A DNA stretch of 64,000 nt from Isoetes taiwanensis (GCA_021234155.1 JAJEKV010000071.1:624001-688000); one strand, 5' to 3'; positions 35,028 through 47,039 are shown, counted from the stretch's first letter. Notes: generated from the sequence alone by a model not told the origin. A program made the numbers and translations.

Positions 35028-36055
35028 CATAAAATACATCTTCTCATCCCATCCATTGATCGCCGGGCTGGCCGATGGCGGCGCGCAAATGGGTGTGTGC
35101 TCACAATATCTGCATGGTATAATGAGACAAGATTGTTGACATGGAATGAGTTCAGATTGAAGTTCCTCCTCCTTCGTTGGGATCGTGGCACTTGGGAAAA
35201 AGTAGCTGCTACTCTTCCTCCACATCCACAAGACGTGGCTCCCTAGCTCTAGGTAGTTCATGGTAGTGTTAAGGAGCAGCACCGGTGCACTCGATGTATG
35301 TGGTCATCTTTGATCTTAAAGTGTTGCCTCCACGCCAAAGTGGCCTTTAGTAATCCCCGAGCCTCATCGAAAAAGCGCCCGGCAATGGGTATGGGATAAA
35401 TTGCTCCATTCTAAGCTATCTATCTTTGTGGCGGATCATTCATAGATGCATACGCGAGTAAGCACTATTATTCATAGATTTCGGCCCGTAAGTCTCTCGC
35501 GGATCCGCCCTCTTTGCATGCCGAGGAATGAGTCAATTGAGCATCGCTTTTTCTTTGTGTCATTATGTTCGACTTGTTTGGCAATGGCTTTTGAGCCTTT
35601 TCCATTGTGACTTGAATAGTCGCAGGTCCTATTGTCACCTATCCTCGCTTTTTGGGACAAGCCGGCAAAGAGGGCTTTTCACTTAGCATCCGCTTGGAAC
35701 ATCCGGTTCATCCGAAGAGACGAAATCTCCTCATCTTCAAGGGATGTGTCTTTTTTTCAGACACGCAAGTGCTTAATGATGCTCAGAAATGCGATTGCAA
35801 AGGCGATTTCCTTAAAGGATGACGCCAAGAGTGTCATTTGGGAGTTTATATCTTCAGATTCAGGTTTACTCATAGCAAAACGATTTGTGCTCATGGTGAT
35901 ATGTATTCTCTGTTTTTCTGTGTTATGTATGTGCTGGGTAGTGTTGCTCTAGTGGACATCTTCTCCACTGGGTTTTGACTCCCCCATGTACTCTTTGTAT
36001 TCTTTTGAGTAATAAAGGTCCACGTTCATAAAAAAAAGAAGCATAAAATACATCT
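35028..36055 (+). mobile_element. 5'-truncated LINE with perfect 14-bp target duplication
   Basis: CATAAAATACATCT is found at 35028-35041 and 36042-36055. The 1.0 kb between ends in TAATAAAGGTCCACGTTCAT and a short A-run. The decayed C-terminal zinc-finger region is readable as MPRNESIEHRFFFVSLC (about 35,517), followed by MSPILAFWDKPAKRAFHL and FQTRKCLMMLRNAIAKAIS in the frame 35632-35952. E-S-I-E-H-R-F is the reverse-transcriptase zinc-binding signature of plant LINEs. The insertion site was itself a short direct repeat (TACATCTAACAC). Confidence 0.85.
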
Positions 36056-36229
36056 AACACATGGTATAAAGATAAAACAACATAAGATTTTGGACTGACA
36101 CTGATAGTAGAGACTCTCTAATCAAAATGTTTGTTTATGTAATTTTGGCAAGCTCTACTCTAGGTTTAAATGTGAAGAGATTTTTAAGCAATTCCCTTTC
36201 TGTTGTGGCCAATGTTAAAGGTCATTATT

Positions 36230-37265
36230 ATTTGGTCTCAACGTGAAAGGTCATTATAATTTTTGTCCTATCTCGATTAATCGATGAGAGGCGAAAAGCA
36301 CTTAAGAGGCCTCGGTATAAAAATTCCGGACAAGCTCGTTTCCCATTGGCCGGCATTTTGACGGGCATGGAGTTTTGGCCCTTATTTGATCCCCATATGT
36401 CGCCTAATGGTAGCTTCTTGGTTTCCTCAAGTGGGTAATCAATCTGATCTATGCTTTTAACAAAGAGGCCAGGTTAGCTATCCTTGTCATGGCTCTGCAT
36501 CTCAATTCGTCCCCTACCAAATTACAACAAAATGGGAAGATTAAATGTCTAGATGCCAAATGATGGTAAAAATCTTTCCCTAATGCAAAGATGCATATAA
36601 TACATTCTTATTTTGGATCTATTTGGCAAGGCCTCGGGCATTTTTGTTGAGATCAAGTGTGATTTTGCTTGACACTTTGGACTCCAGCATTGCAGGTATT
36701 CCTTTCATGGGAAAAAACATGGCTATCAAATTGTTTGGACTCCCATTGGCCATGGATATGAGCCTGCATGACCTTGGGCCTCAGTCAGCAATAGAATAAA
36801 AAAGAAATTCATGACGTATCCTGCATCTTTGTCTTTGGTACGAAGGGTGAAATTAGTAAATAGTATAGTTGCCAGTACACACGTTTATTTTCCATTTGCT
36901 ATAGTGGCTGACAAGGCAACTTATATTTATATTGAGGTAGCAATAAAGAAATTCATCTGTCAGAGAAACTATGGGATTGCCTGGCACAATCTCACTATAT
37001 CTAAAGGCTTTGGAGGACTAGATTGCAAAAATTTGTTCAAATAGGCTCAAGCACTAGCTACAAAAGTTGGTTTGGAGTGCTCTCTTTGCTGAACAAGGAT
37101 CCCCATCTCTTTCATTCAGAAGATATTGGATTGTGAGATCTAACTAATTCTCGGCCATAGACACGGGCCCTCGAACCACACAATCAATTTGCATAGGTAT
37201 CGGCCATCTAATATGGGTGCTGCAAACGTTGTTGTGACTCACGGGAGTCATGTAATTAGGGAAAT
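36230..37265 (+). mobile_element. LINE fragment, RT C-terminal region, plus strand
   Basis: A frame-shifted block reads KNMAIKLFGLPLAMDMSLHD at about 36,715. It continues in the 77-codon frame 36811-37044 with ASLSLVRRVKLVNSIVASTH and VYFPFAIVADKATYIYIEVA, and later ends GFGGLDCKNL. This is the thumb region of L1-like RT, where the R-V-x-L-V-N-S-V-L-x-S and G-G-L-x-x-K-N-L motifs are standard. Both ends are missing, and no tail or duplication was found. Confidence 0.7.
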
Positions 37266-37300
37266 AGATTGATTTCGTCTTTATTGGCATTACATACTAA

Positions 37301-37391
37301 TTTACACTAAACTTGATTACCAAAATGCCCTACACACCAAACTTAATTATCTACATACCCCTACACACCAAACTGAATTACCAAAATGCCC
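37301..37391. repeat. Tandem repeat, about 31 bp, three units
   Basis: Variants of CACACCAAACTTAATTA followed by CCAAAATGCCCT repeat three times. They lie just downstream of the MULE coding region and could be part of its terminal sequence. Confidence 0.75.
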
Positions 37392-37477
37392 TCACATACT
37401 AATGTTATGCAATCTACACTTAATGCCTCAAGAGTAGAAGTTTCACTTCAAGAAAGAGATTACATAAGTCACATTTA

Positions 37478-39238
37478 TCATTGAATAGGAGCTCTACAAT
37501 TACGAGCATTGTAAACCTTCCCGTTACACCTTCCACAATGTTGTTCTCTCTTCTCTACACCTGCTTCTCCGTGGCGTATCGTTTGGTTTTGGACGCCCGT
37601 CGGTGAAGCTGCGTGTGGCTGGTGGTAGCATGCCTTTAATAACATCATCACGTGCTAAAATCACTGAGAATACTGGGTCCTTGTAAGTATCACAATAGGA
37701 CTGCAATGAATATGCTTTGTGTGCATAAGGTTGCACACGCACGCTCCTTTCTAAACAAAATAGCGACTGCTGGATGTGCATAAGGTAAGCTCAAATCTTG
37801 CCACCTTCCACAGGTGCATGTCCTCTTATCCACATCAACAAGCCTAATGTATGTCGGAGTATGTATCTCAAAGACAACATTAGTGGATGGCAAAATTTGT
37901 ATAGTCTTCCACCTTCACAAGACCCTCTAATGGATTGCTCTACAGGTCCAACCAATGCATTATGTGATGTCCGTCCAAGCAAATCCCTAGTGGCTTCCTC
38001 ATTAATCCTTCTTTCATAAAACCATGACATTACCTTCTGGCATATCAATTCCAACATTCTGAGAATAGGCATATCTCTAGCCTCTAGCAACCATGCATTT
38101 AGGGACTCAGCAATGTTGGATGTCAAATGTTCAAACCTTTTTCCCAGAAACTTACATGTCACCCAATGTGAAGGGTCAGCAGTGTTCACTATCCAATCAG
38201 CCACATGACTATTTATAGCTCATATTTCTCCAATGACGCGATCAAATCCTCGGCATTATGTGACTTTCCACAACATCCCTACTAGCTGAGTGCGTTTGAA
38301 TGATTTCCTGAAATTGTCTGCTAAATGGCGCATGCAATATCCATGTGCCCGTATCACTTCCAAACACCAACGTGTCATCATCCACTAAACACTTCTGCCT
38401 GCCTGAATAAATGTTAGTGCACCTGTATATTGAAGAGCATCCTAACTTTGAAGAAACCAACACCAGTTATGATCGTTCTCTACTATTAGCACTCCAAATG
38501 CAATTAGAAACAAAGCACCTTGTGCGCCAATGCTTGTAGCTGTTAGAAGAATACCAAAATATCTCCCCTTCAAATGAGTTCCATCTAGACCAATGACAGG
38601 CCTATAAAACCATTTATGCTTGCATTGTACGTAACAAAAAAGCGAAGAGCCGCCTTCAACTGTTTCTTGAACATGTGCCACAATACCAGGATTAGCTTCC
38701 AATATGTTTTGACAATAATTACGAAGTTTCCGATATGCAACAGTATGATCCCCATGGATTTGAGCATGTGCATTTTCTTCTGCTTTTCAAGCTACCCTGT
38801 AAGAGATAGAAACACCTTTTTCACGACGCAAGTCAGCAATGAGTTCTTTTGGTTTGTAAGGAGGATGATCTTTGAACTTCTCCAACGACTTTTTAGCCAA
38901 CCATTTCGAGCTTGTTCCTTTGTTTCTCAAGTGTTGCATGCCACCACAATTGTGCTCTTCCTTATTTGACTTGATCTGGCATGTTGGACCATCTTGAATA
39001 CAAGATGCATACAACCTCCATGGACATCAGGAGATATGCATTGAATAATAAATCTAGCAAAAGCAATGTATGTCAAAAATATAAAAAGAAAGGTTTTGAA
39101 TGAACCACATGGAGAAAATTACTTTCTTTTATCTGCTTTGATCATCTTCAGCTCAACATGAGAACTGATTGCATCATCCCTCACTGCTCGTCGAAGCTCC
39201 TTCACGGATTCAAATTGGCTTCCCTCGGCCAAAGACAT
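37478..39238 (-). pseudogene. MuDR-type (MULE) transposase, nearly full length, frameshifted
   Basis: This would cut and paste Mutator-like elements. The ATG at 39236-39238 begins MSLAEGSQFESVKELRRAVR, the MuDR N-terminal domain, ending at about 39,125. An intron or gap follows. Then come RLYASCIQDGPTCQIKS and EEHNCGGMQHLRNK (zinc-binding DNA-recognition region). The transposase core follows with VIGLDGTHLKGRYFGILLTA (first catalytic Asp, about 38.57 kb) and VENDHNWCWFL. Next are SNIAESLNAWLLEARDMPIL and a SWIM zinc finger, RTCTCGRWQ and PYAHPAVAI (CxC..H; Cys-to-Tyr in the CxH part). A C-terminal CGRCNGKVYNARNC knuckle ends at the stop at 37,478. Several frameshifts are present. The TIRs were not located. 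The neighbouring AT-rich R repeat begins directly at its 5' side. Confidence 0.85.
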
Positions 39239-39240
39239 GA

Positions 39241-40230
39241 TTGGTAAACATGAGCAGATCGGTAAGCATGACAGATCGGTAAGCATTTTCTTTACTTTTC
39301 AAGAAGTGTGGCTTTAGCAATGACTATCATTCTAATGCTTCAGTGCCCGTTTGAACAAGAAAGTTTAAATCACCAATCAATTTCTATTTATGCTTATTCT
39401 TCCTTCTTTTTTGTTTTGCAATTTTCTATAGAACTTTCAAAAAATTTCTTATAAAACTTATAGAAATTTTCTTATACAAAATTTTTTATGTAGACTTTCT
39501 TAAATAGATTTTATTATATAAAATTCTTATAGAAAAATACATAAGACAATTTTTATAGAAAGTTTTTATGAAAATTACTTATAGAAAATTTTTTGAAAAT
39601 TCTTATAAAATTTTTTATAGAAATTTCTTATTAAACTTATAAAAAATTTTGTATAGAAATTGTTTTATAAAAGTTATAGAAATTTTCTTATAAAACTTAT
39701 ATAAATATTCTTATAAAAATTTCTTATAAGACTTACAGAATATTTCTTATAAAACTTATAGCAAATTTTCTATAGAACTTATATAAATTTCCTTATAGGA
39801 ATCTTTTCTATAAGGGAACAAAAATTTCTCAACTCTGATTTGGCATTAGGCATTAAAATGTGATGAATTTAAATTGGCATTTAAAATATGTATAAACTGA
39901 ATGTGGCATTAATATGTGTGTGAATTTAAATGTAGCATTAATGACATTATAGGGAGCTTCCACCTAAATTATAGGGAGCGGCAAATCTATGTGTTTCATT
40001 TTTTTTTTTTGTTCTTAAGAAAATCTTGTTTGGCTTGTTTTGAATAATTTTTCTTTCTACAGTTTGTACCATGATAAAACAATGAACTAGCTTCTTCCTC
40101 AATAATTTAAGCAAAAGACATTCACTCGTAGATATTAGAGACCAGTCAAGGAGCTTAAGGTTTAATACTGAAAAAAAAAAGATAGATGAGATTTATTGAT
40201 CTCTACATTACAAGATGAAAACTACACAGA
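39241..40230 (+). repeat. AT-rich repeat family R, copy 1
   Basis: Starts near GATCGGTAAGCAT and contains ACCAATCAATTTCTATTTA. It then has about 400 bp of degenerate TTCTTATAAAACTTATAGAA units. It ends with GTCAAGGAGCTTAAGG and GATAGATGAGATTTATTG. The same order is found in copy 2, so the family is defined by collinearity, not only by AT content. No coding function was found. Confidence 0.75.
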
Positions 40231-41274
40231 TGTTTATAACAGTTCAATATAACTCCTGACAAGGTGTTGTGCAGGTCTTCCCAGGTTAAAATTGAGACCA
40301 TCCATTAATAAATATCATTTATCTTCTTATGCCTCCCTTTTCAATGGAAGCAATGTGTTTGATAGATTGCTCAGATATAATGATCTAATGACAGATCATG
40401 AGTATTTCAGGGCCCCAGGGCGCAATTCCAAGCTATAAGTATTTAATTTACCTTATAATTTCAGAATATTGTTAGCACATTGTTCCATGAATATTAAGCA
40501 ATATCTTTAGCAAGGGAAGGCAGATTTTTGAATTTCTTATACAGTCTATGGTCTAACAAAGGTTACCAGCAAAGAGAGCAAATAAAAAAATTAGGGGAAA
40601 GAAAGGAGCTTACAAAAGGCCATTATGTCACACCAAATTCTAAATTTCTGCTAAAAATCAATAGAACAGGGAGTGCCTATCAGGCCTATTATTATGCATG
40701 GATACATAGAGCAGAGCACAAATGCAAAAGTAGTTTTCTCAATTATCCCTCTTTTGGTCTTTAACCCAATGCCCATGTCTCGAAACTATGAAAGCACCAT
40801 CCATGCCTATGAAAAAGTCTATATCTCCACTAACGATAGAAATACCATAAAGAGACATACTTCCATCCCAAAAGACTTGGAGACTGCTTGTGTTCTAAAT
40901 GCATGGACTAAGAATACAAATGAGCCAAAATATTGGCTCCTACCTAAATACAAGCACCTTGAAAAGCCCGTCATACGAGATAAAAGAGGTCGATGCACCG
41001 CAATGGGGTTAGCAATGCCAATGTGGATCATCATTTCAGAAGTTAATTGTATATTGAGATTACCCACAGGCATCAAACTACAAACTCGACGTGTCTATTG
41101 TATATGTCTGTCTATTGTCTGAAACATCACCCAATGCTCTGCTAAATAAAATGATGAAACATGAAGCAAGCAACCGAGAGAAAGAACTTCATATAGAAGA
41201 ACATGTAGGAAATAAGTAATTTGGCTATATCATATTTCTTCTTTGGTTTCTGGCCCGACATAATGGCAATATTC
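40231..41274. other. Spacer between R copies 1 and 2; no gene recognised
   Basis: The longest frame (40673-41122, 149 codons) has an ordinary amino-acid mix but no motif, no homologous feel and no splice or start context that I can support. It may be part of the R repeat or chance. Confidence 0.35.
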
Positions 41275-42866
41275 TGGATATGGCATATCGGTAAGCATAA
41301 GCTCTTTTTACTTTTTAGAAAGTGTTGACAATCATTCTAATATTTATATGTCCATTTGAACAAGAAAATTTAGATCACCAATCAATTTCTTGTATAAATT
41401 TTTTAGAAAATTCTTATAAATTTTTTTTATAGAAATTTTTAAAAAAAGCTTATACAATCTTTCATATAGAATTTTTTTTGTAAAACTTATAGAATTTTTC
41501 TTATAAAACTTATATAAAATTTCTTATAATACTTACAGAAATTTTCTTATAGAATTTATAAAAAAACTTTTCTATAAACCTTGGGTGAGATTCCACTCGT
41601 TGAAAATCATTATTATTTTTTTGTCGGCGTGGCACAAAAAGTCGGTAAAAAAAAAAATGGGTTCTCTCTGCCGCGAAGCATTCAGCGGCATGACAATTTG
41701 GATGCCACATGGATATTTCCACGCACCAAAATTTTCAACGAAGGCTTCCTTGACCCACGTGGTGAAGAATGATCAAGCATGCAATTTTTGGATTTCTTAG
41801 GGCCGACCAATATCGCTTTGGACTTTAAAAATAGGTTTCGGCAATGCCACGCGTTTGAAAAAATTTAACTTCCATTTGCGTTGAACATAGAGTATGCGAA
41901 TTAATGACATGTCAGGTTTGACATTGACCAATATTAAATATTCAACTTTTTTAAATGCCGTAGTGAATCTCACCCTTATACAAATTTTTTTATAAGAATT
42001 TTTCTTATAAGGAAACAAAGCTTTCTCAACACTGATCTGGCACTAGGGATTAAAATACGATGAATTTAATTTGACATTTAAAGTATATATAAATTGAATG
42101 TGGCATTAATATGTATGTGAATTGAAATGTGGCACTAATAACATTATATGGAGTTCTTGCCTACATTATATAAAAAATGCCTCTGCCTAAATTTTGAAAA
42201 AATTTTGAGCGTTAAAAGATTTGGAAAATTTTCTTATAAGAAACAAAGCTTTCGCAACAACATTGATTTGGCATTAGGCATTAAAATATGTGATGAATTT
42301 GAATTGACATTTAAAATGTGTATGAATTAAATGTAGTATTTAGTATGTGTGAGAATTTAAATATACATTAATAACACAATAGCAAATGGACAGTAGCATT
42401 AAAATGTGTGATGAATTTGAATCAACTTTTAAAATGTGTGTGAATTAAATGTGGCATTAATATGTGGTTAGTAGCAACTAGAAATAAAGCTGCAGCTACT
42501 ATTATTAACATACACACAATAATACTTCAGGAGGTTGCAGATGCAGTGTTGAATATACCTGAGCCTGACAGAACTATATGGATCGAGATATATAAAATAC
42601 GGAGTTGATACCGATCAATATATCACATAAAAAAGAATGATGGTAAGCCTATAAGTTTTTTTTTTCTTATGGAAATCTTGTTTGACTTATTTTGAATAAT
42701 TTTTTTTCTATAATTTGTGCCATGAAAGAAAATGAACTAGCTTATTCCTCGATAGTTTGAGCAGAAAGCATCCATTCATAGATGTTAGAGACTAGTCAAG
42801 GAGCTTCAGGTTTGATTCTGAAAGAAAAGATAGATGAGATTTATTGCTCTCTACATTTAAACACTA
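41275..42866 (+). repeat. AT-rich repeat family R, copy 2 (with MITE inside)
   Basis: Collinear with copy 1: ATCGGTAAGCAT, GATCACCAATCAATTTC, the TTATAAAACTTATAG array, a block with GGCATTAATATGTGTGTGAA repeated several times, then GTCAAGGAGCTTCAGG. It is interrupted by a TIR element at 41,583-41,975. Copy 3 begins immediately after it at 42,870. Confidence 0.75.
41583..41975. mobile_element. MITE, 393 bp
   Basis: The left end reads GGGTGAGATTCCACTCG. The reverse complement of the right end reads GGGTGAGATTCACTACG. These are terminal inverted repeats of about 16 bp with a one-base indel. The internal sequence is GC-richer than the R repeat into which it is inserted, and it interrupts the TTATAGAA array. 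The target duplication is ambiguous because CCTT overlaps the ends (41,579-41,582 and 41,974-41,977). The superfamily is undecided. Confidence 0.7.
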
Positions 42867-42869
42867 TTG

Positions 42870-42980
42870 TAGATGTGGAAGATTGGTAAACATGAGCTCT
42901 TTTTACTTTTAAGAAAGTGTTGACAATCATTCTAATGCTTCTGTGCCTATTCGAAGAAGAAAGTTTAAATCATCAATCAA
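42870..42980 (+). repeat. AT-rich repeat family R, copy 3, left part
   Basis: Matches the start of copies 1 and 2 (GATTGGTAAACATGAGCTC up to AAATCATCAATCAA), then stops at the poly(T) of LINE D. It resumes at 56,815. Confidence 0.8.
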
Positions 42981-42991
42981 TTTTTTTTTTT

Positions 42992-43632
42992 GAAGAATAT
43001 AAGAATATATTAAACCACTAGAATGAGTACAATGATAAGTGTGGTGCTAAGAAATGAAGCGTCCATCATGATCCACAATCTGTAGGAATGTCGACCAAAT
43101 TTCCACGCTGTGCTCGTACCCGGACAAGCTTGAGACTTGGTAAGCCTGCCACAACTTATGCCTCAAGATCGGAACCAACCGAAAAGGGCTAAGCACTGCA
43201 TTCTGAAAGACCTTTGCTCTCCGTCTTTTCCAAATCAGCCACAGAAGCCAAGCTCTGATAAATGAAATGCGCTTGGCCCGCGCCCACCGCTAGGAAGGAC
43301 TCCCAAAGAGAATCTTCATTTGCATAGTGAAGTCCCAAAGAGGGCTCTCACCCGGGACCAAGCTGCCCCTACCTGCATTGCATAGGACAAAGCGGTGCTC
43401 AATGGTCTCACATCGCCCCCACATAAAAGGGCATGTTTTTGCTACGAGGCTTGAACGTGGACTCCGGACATTCACCCCCAGGCTACGGTGCAAGATCTGG
43501 CCACAAAAGGGCAGTTTTAGGAGGAGGCAATGTATTCCACGCCCACTTCCACATGGCGGGCCCTTACTCCCATGAAGCTTAAGCGACCACCACTTATCGG
43601 CTGCAACGTGTCCTGGCCGCCAGGAGCCCATA
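42992..43632 (-). pseudogene. LINE D C-terminal zinc-binding region and 3' UTR
   Basis: On the minus strand a frame (43829-43290) contains CPFMWGRCETIEHRFVLCNA, the reverse-transcriptase zinc-binding motif (C..C..E-T-I-E-H-R-F-x-L-C) of plant LINEs. Another frame gives a block with WAWNTLPPPKTALLWPD just upstream. The downstream 300 bp end in AATATATTCTTATATTCTTC followed by the A-tail. LINE similarity stops sharply at 43,632, where the P element begins. Confidence 0.85.
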
Positions 43633-43869
43633 AGTAAATATTTAATTAAAAGTGGGACAAATCTTGAATTTTGGGACCAGTTTGAAAATGGGACTCCACA
43701 CACCATAAAAAGAAATTTCTGAATTGATTGCTTGAATAGAATTACACATGACACACATAGAATTGGGTTACTTGTTTTCCTCATAAATTTTACAAAACCA
43801 CTAGTTGAGAAAGTTTTCAAACTTCTCAATATTATGCACCCTCATACAATGATATAGCATGGAGGTTGC

Positions 43870-46365
43870 TCATGGCCTTGTCCATCTCCTTTCTTGGGAT
43901 CTTACGTGTGTTGTCTTTTGCAATGTGAGAACTTGGATATGACCATACCACACTCCACCAATTCCCTCCTTTGAGGGGTCAGCATAATTGCCCTCCACTT
44001 CTTCTCCCGGCCCAGTCGGTGTATTGCTCCTTCAAGTTGCCCTTCTTGGCCTCCCAATGGGCTCCCAATATTGAATTTGGAATCCAGGACGCAACTCCTC
44101 TCCATCAGGCATAGTGGTGGTCACATCAGAGAGTGCCACCCCTAACCATGTGGGCAGGTCCTCATCATCGGGGCCTTACTAGCACAAAGTATCCTTCCTT
44201 GATGTCCTCAAAGGGATCCCACTCGGGAAGATCAAACCACTTGGCTTTGAGGCCTTACTTCCCACAAAACCACTTGGAACCCTTTGTTGGGACCCAAGTG
44301 AGCATTCTTAGGGCGTGCTTGCACCTTGAGAACCCTCCCATCTTGACTTGGCAAGAACCCGCCTCTTAGCTCTCCCTCCCACATGGGCGCTTTGATTTCT
44401 AAGCATGTCACAACTTTCTCCCAGTACTTGATTAGGGAGTCCATTTGATTTTTCTTAAGAGTGGAGGTGTGCTTTCCATTTCGAACATCATCCCAGTGCG
44501 TTATGTAATCCTTGATGCCCTTCACCAGTTGGCTAGAGTCTTTGACTGTCTTGAAGGGAGGTAGTGGTTTTGGCTGCCCTTTAGGAATGAGAAACCACCA
44601 GCAGCACCCTTTGCCACAACTCGATACCTTGTACAGGCATCCACAACTTGTCACCTGGTCTCCACTTATATTGCATGATTGGTATTCCATCCCTAACCCA
44701 AAACTTGAATTGAAGTGGCTTTGTGTGTCCTGTCAACTGGTCCTTGCCATCTAGCAAGTATCCTTCTACAAATGATTTCCAATCTGCAACCTCATCCATC
44801 AAAGCCATTGGGTTGGGGTCAATGCAGCTCTCAAACACATCCATTAGTTCAGGGAGAGTGGTCACGTTTTCTCTCTTGAGCTTGGTGGAGAAAGTTCCAA
44901 AGAATCCATCTATATCATCATGCGTATGCCCAACCATCATGAATCCCACTTTCACAACTTTGAATACTCCCCATCTTTGTCAAGTATGACATTGCCCCAA
45001 ACATCCATCTATTCTTGTTTTCTTTCCAACAGTTGTCCAACCGAACACATAGCTCCTCGGCAAATGATTTCTCAAGTAAGGGAAATCATCCCAAGTCCTC
45101 CTTGATTCACTAGACACCTTGGATGTGAGCTTTTTTTTATCCGCCTTTGGTAACAAAGCGGTTGATCATCCATCAAAGCCTCAAAAATGGGTCTTTGAAG
45201 GGGAATACCTCCTCCCTTCTCGATCCTTTCTCTAGTGTTCTCGTGCACTTGAAAATAGAGCTCACATGGAAGTTTGGATCATCTCTCCATAGATCAAGCA
45301 CAAAATGACCATGTGTTAATACACCCATGAGACTTACTTTATCGGCGTTTTGACAACGCTTGGGTAAAAGGATCTAGCTTTGGCAAGAAAAGTCTTGTGT
45401 TGGTCCATCTTATCATGAATTATACACAAAAATTTGTCAGGCTCCATCTCAGGAAAATGTTCTCCACCGCCAATACAACTGTCTACATGATATTTGGTCC
45501 CTTTGGTGATCTCAAAAATTGCTCTCTAATTGCCATTCTTTCTTTCTCTATTGCGGTTGATGCAAGTGTATCCTTGAGTTGAATGCAAGTGTTGCACTTT
45601 GAGAATGGCATGTGTTGTAGGGACACTCACGCCCGAGAAGTGAAGTGCTCCATAACTGCTGAAATGTGATTGAGAAAGAGGCCTACCTCCAGTAGTTTCT
45701 GGGATGGAGTTGACCTCCTTAAGGCACTCCTTTTGGATATAGCGTTGTGGCAACACTCTTTGCACCACTACGCTGCCGTGCCTCGTTCACCTTCGACTTG
45801 TGGGGCATAGATTGAGACATGTATCTCACAAAGCTCTCAAGACTGCAATGGCCTTTAGAGTATTTGCTCTAGGTTTCAAAGTGAGTGCATTACCATGTTG
45901 GAACAAAGTGTGCCCTTTTCTAACCTGCTCCCAAAGATCTGTAAAATGAAGACTTGCTCACCCCAAGAATCCATCTCAATGCTCTCATACATACCTTCAT
46001 TCCCTCAATTGATATAGCACCCAGCCCCTGTGTTTTTCATCATAGCCGGAATTCCTACACAAGGAGTAAATGAAATTAATCCTATCTTTTGAAGTCTGTC
46101 CAATGTATTGGGACCTTTATATACGCGAGGTCATCCACATTATAATGCAGCAAGGTAATCTAGGTTGCAACACTCTTGTCCCCTAATTGCCTCCGTGTTT
46201 TCTTTGGTTGGTGCCATACTTTCCATCCTTTCTAAATATTTGTCACTTCTAGGCCTCTTGGGCACCTTTGGCTGCCTTTATGAAAGACATAGCGTCTCTT
46301 CCTTGTGAGGATCAAAGGATGCTCATCGACCACCAAATCTTCCACATGGCCTTGGGTGGGCCTTG
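43870..46365 (-). pseudogene. Transposase-like gene with D-M-D / D-N..E-N-K-N / G-H-T-H-D-D-I-D motifs (DUF7869-like)
   Basis: Readable blocks from the 5' end are EDLVVDEHPLILTRKRRYVF (46.33 kb) and ISIEGMKVCMRALRWILGVS (about 45.99 kb). A Cys-containing KCNTCIQLKDTLASTAIEKE follows at about 45.6 kb. Then come FLCIIHDKMDQHKTFLAKAR (45.42 kb), VSLMGVLTHGHFVLDLWRDD (45.31 kb), LDNCWKENKNRWMFGAMSYL (45.04 kb) and VGFMMVGHTHDDIDGFFGTF (44.93 kb). A C-terminal region has FKTVKDSSQLVKGIKDYI, FDLPEWDPFEDIKEGYFVLV and PGFQIQYWEPIGRPR. Proteins with DN-x-x-x-ENKN and VGHTHxDID occur in many eukaryotes as an uncharacterised family (I believe DUF7869). The spaced acidic residues suggest an RNase-H-like fold, which is inference. 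Frameshifts every 100-300 bp make it non-functional as given. Its 3' end lies about 240 bp from the left terminus. Confidence 0.65.
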
Positions 46366-46830
46366 GGGTGTAGTTCAGTTGATGGGGCATTCTAGAGTAT
46401 CACCATTCTTGTGTGTAATAAATCTAATTGGCCATCTCTGAGCTTGGGACTCCGGCGAGCCGAGCACACAATGCAATCACTAGAGCTTCCCGGGACATGA
46501 TAGTATCAACTTCGATAAGAAGCTTCACAATGCCAACTCCAAGATGTTCATCTCCGGCCTCTCATCATTCACACTATCAAATGGATCAACCTGGTAGTTA
46601 TTATGCCCCTGCTAAATACCGTCGATTGCAAGGGTGCAACAAAGGCAACCCATCTTCCTCCATTGGAGCCTAGGGCAATGGCCTCCTTTGAATTCCCCCG
46701 GCTCCATTTTACTCATCTCACATGCTCTTTGAATGAAAAGCTCACATTAAAACCATATAGCCCCAAACACCACAAATATGACCATATGAACCATAAAACC
46801 ATACAAACATATTAAATATAATCATATTAA

Positions 46831-47008
46831 ATCATACAACCATATTAACTAAAATCATACAACCATATTAACTAAAATCATATAACCATATTAAAGCATA
46901 CAACCACACTCATTCTAAACCATATGTAAACATTATAACCATTGAAACCATATTAAATACAACCATTGAAACCATATTAAATACAACCATTGAAACCTTA
47001 TTAGATAC
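46831..47008. repeat. Two adjacent minisatellites (23 bp x3 and 24 bp x3)
   Basis: ATCATACAACCATATTAACT + AAA repeats three times from 46831. AACCATTGAAACCATATTAA + ATAC repeats three times from 46937. Both are AT-rich, related to each other (ACCATATTAA), and lie in the intergenic space between the two divergent genes of the P element. Confidence 0.9.
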
Positions 47009-47039
47009 ATAAGATAACATATATAAACATATAACCTAC

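Noticed and set aside
40673-41122. 149-codon frame between R repeats as a gene
   Set aside because: No motif, no promoter or splice support, and surrounding repeats. Kept only as unassigned.
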